Shown here piece by piece: positions 63,801-64,000 of a DNA stretch of 64,000 nucleotides. Made by a program: the position numbers and the translations under genes. The DNA comes from Gonium pectorale (Eukaryota > Chlorophyta > Chlorophyceae > Chlamydomonadales > Volvocaceae), in NCBI GenBank assembly GCA_001584585.1, contig LSYV01000002.1, positions 1,757,758 to 1,821,757 of the forward strand, read 5' to 3'. Within the stretch, counting starts at the first letter, position 1. Every line of letters starts with the position of its first letter. The notes below the pieces were generated by a model. It was not told the origin of the DNA, searched no databases, and worked only from the letters and a program-made list of their open reading frames with translations.

Positions 63801-64000
63801 CCTTTTCGCACACCTTCATGCTGAAGTGCCGCAGGCCCTTGTTGCCCGACCGGCTACCGCTGGTGTCCGGGCCGCGTGACGTCTTTCGCCGCTTCGAGCT
63901 GTTGTCCGTTCCCCCGGAGCCGGTGGCCCGGGGGTTGTAGGATGTGTTAAGTTTATGGAGACTGACCCGTGCGAGGTGCAGGACCTGGGCAGCCCGCGCG
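60810..64000 (-). CDS. DP1: DP subunit of the E2F/DP cell-cycle transcription factor, 5' end missing
   Basis: The first exon in the window is open to the edge, so the start lies beyond 64000. It encodes SGSRSGNKGLRHFSMKVCEK, TTYNEVADELVEEM and DEKNIRRRVYDAINVLMAMN then IIQKEKKEI. This is the DP winged-helix DNA-binding domain with the DP-type RRRVYDA.NVLMAMNII motif. The dimerisation part follows: DMIEQQQALKRLL, LFLPFILVQ, PEATVEVKISEDLMDVQFEF and NPFQIHDDSHVLKKM. The last exon (from about 61878 to the stop at 60810) is a long Gln/Ala/Pro/Gly-rich tail with a polyglutamine tract (about 61715-61760) that is unusual for DP. DP heterodimerises with E2F, binds S/G2-phase gene promoters and is controlled by RB; in Chlamydomonas it acts in the MAT3/RB size-control pathway. 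Confidence 0.92.

Noticed and set aside
1..64000. CRISPR array, bacterial operon, prophage or plasmid origin
   Set aside because: Spliced eukaryotic genes throughout; no regularly spaced repeats, Shine-Dalgarno-led gene strings or phage genes were seen.

Overview
This window is nuclear DNA of a green alga, most likely a volvocine or Chlamydomonas-like member of the Chlamydomonadales. The evidence is very GC-rich coding sequence, many short GT-AG introns in every gene, long Ala/Gly/Pro/Gln-rich linkers, a few TGTAA poly(A)-type signals, and a family set (profilin, a flagellar IQ protein, OPR-like organelle factor, BIN4, DP, DUF3119) that fits this lineage. It carries one 20-N assembly gap. All identifications come from reading spliced translations by eye, with exon phases checked where stated. 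No database search was run.

Layout. 1-76: last codons of RNA polymerase I subunit 2 (+). 2551-3364: degenerate MYND-finger gene (-). 3797-3860: perfect nested hairpin. 4711-7869: SPF30/SMNDC1 splicing factor (-). 10192-11590: OPR-like organelle protein (-). 11941-14802: BIN4, topoisomerase VI complex (-). 15121-15939: profilin-like protein (+). 17703-19957: SPATA17-type IQ protein (-). 22442-24927: metallo-beta-lactamase-fold hydrolase (-). 25371-27797: Aha1 N-domain Hsp90 co-chaperone (+). 28877-32585: RsuA/RluB-type plastid pseudouridine synthase (-). 33133-35020: DUF3119 membrane protein (+). 36245-41742: neurochondrin (+). 43273-46629: LARP6 (-). 47077-50339: element with about 0.43-0.47 kb terminal inverted repeats. 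50483-51778: hotdog thioesterase (-). 52217-57742: AAK1/BIKE-type kinase (+). 59131-59635: PEN-2 gamma-secretase subunit (-). 60810 to the window end: DP subunit of E2F/DP (-), cut at its 5' end.

The genes are mostly unrelated housekeeping genes and not one pathway. Loose themes are cell cycle and DNA replication (DP, BIN4), RNA metabolism (Pol I, SPF30, LARP6, OPR-like protein, pseudouridine synthase), membrane and endocytic functions (NAK kinase, PEN-2, neurochondrin) and flagella/cytoskeleton (SPATA17, profilin). Four pairs are head-to-head with 318-574 bp between start codons, suggesting shared promoters.

I did not find a convincing new multi-gene system. The most novel-looking items are the inverted-repeat element with exon-like cargo, the two overlapping mutually exclusive hairpins at 3797-3860, a GC-AG intron inside the La motif region of LARP6, and an Aha1 gene that encodes only the Hsp90-binding N-domain.
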